Shown: in pieces, positions 41,972 through 43,505 of the stretch | Position numbering within the stretch: the stretch's first letter is position 1 | Layout of the letters: every line of letters starts with the position of its first letter | Source of the DNA: Flavobacteriaceae bacterium | GTDB lineage: Bacteria > Bacteroidota > Bacteroidia > Flavobacteriales > Flavobacteriaceae | Assembly: GCA_002862805.1 (NCBI GenBank) | Contig: PKEA01000032.1 | Location: 1-43,505, forward strand | Length of the DNA: 43,505 bases | Direction of reading: 5' to 3' | Position numbers and translations under genes: made by a program | The notes under the pieces: generated by a model | The model's database searches: none | The model's input: the letters and a program-made list of their open reading frames with translations, nothing else | What the model was told of the DNA's origin: nothing

Positions 41972-43505
41972 TTACTGAAACAATGTTTTGTCAAAAACCA
42001 TCGCAATGGCATTTTTTTGACGTTTTTTAGAACGTTCATAACTTCCTGCTGCTGGAGCACTATATGCTTTTGGAGAAGCTAAACGTAATTTAACCGAATC
42101 AAAATTTATTAACATGAAACCATAAGCACCCATGTTTTTAGGTTCTTCTTGTGCCCAAACATAATCATCAACATTAGGATAACTTGCTATAATTTCTTTA
42201 ATCTGTTCTGTTGCCAATGGAAATATTTGCTCTAAACGAACTACTGCAACATCATTTCTTTCTAATTCTTCTCTTTTTGCAATAATATCATAATATACTT
42301 TACCTGTACAGAAAACCAATGATTTTATTGCTTTTTTATCTGTAACATTTGGATCGTCTAGTATTTCTTGGAATTGACCATTTGTTAAATCTTCAATTTT
42401 AGAAACCGCTTGTGGATGACGCAATAAACTCTTTGGCGTAAACACAATTAACGGTTTACGGAAAGTTGTTTTCATTTGTCTTCTTAGCAAGTGGAAGAAG
42501 TTTGCTGGTGTAGTACAATCGGCAATATACATGTTATGTTTTGCACACATTTGTAAATAACGTTCCATACGTGCTGATGAATGCTCTGCACCTTGATTTT
42601 CATAACCATGAGGTAATAAGAAAACTAATCCGTTTTGATTGTTCCACTTATCTTCTCCTGCAGAAATGTATTGGTCAATCATAATTTGAGCTCCATTAGA
42701 GAAATCTCCAAATTGTGCTTCCCAGATTGTTAATGTATTTGGAGATGCTAATGCATAACCGTATTCAAAACCAACAACTCCGTATTCTGACAAGTGTGAA
42801 TTGTAGATATAAAAATTTCCTTTTTTATCTTTAATATCGTTAAGCAAAACAACTTCTTCTTCTGAATCTTCCACTTTAACAACAGCATGACGATGAGAAA
42901 ATGTTCCTCTTTCAACATCTTGTCCAGATATACGAACATCGTATCCTTCTTTTAAAAGTGTACCATATGCTAATAACTCACCCATTGCCCAGTCTAAATT
43001 ATCATTTTCGAAATACATATTATTTCTGTCTTTGATAATCTTAACAATCTTACTGATGAATTTTTTATCTGAAGGCAATTCGCAAATTGTATTTGCTATT
43101 GCAGTTAATTCGGTTTTATCGAATGTTGTATTTACTTTTTGAAGCATTACATCATCTGAAACTTGTTCGAAACCTTTCCAAACATTTTGCATAAAAGGTG
43201 TAATAACCGTTAAATCTTTTTTACGAGATTCTTCAAGATTTTCATCTAGTTTTGCTTTATATTTAGCTTCTAACTCTTTTACATAGCCAGCATCAATAAC
43301 ACCGCTTTGTTTTAATTTTTCTGCATAAATATCACGTGGATTTTTATGTTTTGAAATTAACTTATATAATTTAGGTTGTGTAAAACGAGGTTCGTCACCT
43401 TCGTTATGACCATATTTTCTATATCCTAATAAATCGATAAATACATCACTACCAAATTCCATTCTATAGTCTAAAGCAAACAACATGGCATGAACTACAG
43501 CTTCT
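41972..43505 (-). CDS. sucA: 2-oxoglutarate dehydrogenase E1, N-terminus outside window
   Basis: The frame stays open to the window edge, so the N-terminal part, about half of the usual 900-plus residues, is missing. The visible end contains EAVVHAMLFALDYR, the GHNEGDEPRFTQP block (diagnostic for E1 of 2-oxoglutarate dehydrogenase), FSHRHAVVKVED, LPHGYENQGAEHSSARMER and the C-terminal QEEPKNMGAYGFM. It is a thiamine-diphosphate enzyme that decarboxylates 2-oxoglutarate. The usual partner sucB follows directly; the E3 lpd gene is not in the window. Confidence 0.96.
   Translation of the reverse strand, partial: EAVVHAMLFALDYRMEFGSDVFIDLLGYRKYGHNEGDEPRFTQPKLYKLISKHKNPRDIYAEKLKQSGVIDAGYVKELEAKYKAKLDENLEESRKKDLTVITPFMQNVWKGFEQVSDDVMLQKVNTTFDKTELTAIANTICELPSDKKFISKIVKIIKDRNNMYFENDNLDWAMGELLAYGTLLKEGYDVRISGQDVERGTFSHRHAVVKVEDSEEEVVLLNDIKDKKGNFYIYNSHLSEYGVVGFEYGYALASPNTLTIWEAQFGDFSNGAQIMIDQYISAGEDKWNNQNGLVFLLPHGYENQGAEHSSARMERYLQMCAKHNMYIADCTTPANFFHLLRRQMKTTFRKPLIVFTPKSLLRHPQAVSKIEDLTNGQFQEILDDPNVTDKKAIKSLVFCTGKVYYDIIAKREELERNDVAVVRLEQIFPLATEQIKEIIASYPNVDDYVWAQEEPKNMGAYGFMLINFDSVKLRLASPKAYSAPAAGSYERSKKRQKNAIAMVFDKTLFQ

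Noticed and set aside
1..43505. CRISPR array, insertion sequence, prophage, tRNA or rRNA genes
   Set aside because: None was seen: no regularly spaced repeats, no transposase or integrase motifs, no cloverleaf-like spacer.

Overview
The window looks like a chromosomal segment of a low-GC member of the Flavobacteriaceae (Flavobacterium-like). The evidence is the strongly AT-rich sequence, two secreted proteins with type IX secretion (T9SS) C-terminal sorting domains, many families typical of the phylum (DUF4271, DUF4296, DUF3098, DUF5686, LuxE-like acyltransferase), and Bacteroidetes-type -7 boxes (TAnnTTTG) just upstream of many starts. I see no phage, insertion sequence, integrase, CRISPR array, tRNA or rRNA gene. 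Almost everything is housekeeping or cell-envelope function, and coding density is high, with no gene-free stretch over 300 bases.

Layout from left to right. (1) 1-2000: two tandem T9SS cargo genes. (2) 2103-5496: LuxE/PaaK-like acyltransferase converging on tyrS, then an NAD-dependent epimerase divergent from tyrS. (3) 5468-7955 (minus): operon of a GT2 glycosyltransferase, dihydroorotase and a DUF4296 lipoprotein. (4) 8063-11651: DUF4271 membrane protein with hemD, then pckA and DUF423 on the other strand; hemD and pckA share a 56-bp perfect palindrome as terminator. (5) 11775-14940: saccharopine dehydrogenase-like gene and an Lrp/AsnC regulator, converging on a zinc metallopeptidase and a small SPFH-tail-like membrane protein. 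(6) 15054-22066: leuS divergent from an envelope cluster ftsX, DUF3098, uppP, truB, a small exported protein and a YiiX-like hydrolase. (7) 22058-24940: thioredoxin-like and patatin-like genes from overlapping divergent promoters, then pyrH and frr. (8) 25013-33657: DUF5686 outer-membrane protein, an RND/MMPL transporter, asnS, rpoN and a degenerate PAP2-like membrane protein. (9) 33652-36751 (minus): an ExbB, 4-TM protein, ExbD, ExbD operon and a beta-barrel protein. (10) 36997-39987 (minus): ansA, a PlsC-like acyltransferase and tatD. (11) 40040-40477: a small retropepsin-like protein, then a 217-bp spacer holding a possible structured RNA element, a terminator and a REP-like palindrome. (12) 40695-43505 (minus): sucB and the truncated sucA of the 2-oxoglutarate dehydrogenase complex.

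I do not find a convincing wholly new multi-gene system. The best leads are non-coding or architectural: the composite spacer at 40478-40694, the 18-bp inverted repeat that encloses the likely rpoN -7 box, genes whose -7 box sits 4 nt from the ATG (predicted leaderless mRNAs), the ExbD with a CxxC-bearing insertion next to an unnamed 4-TM protein, and the coiled-coil/zinc-peptidase pair. All homology statements come from reading motifs and from memory of the families; no database search was run.
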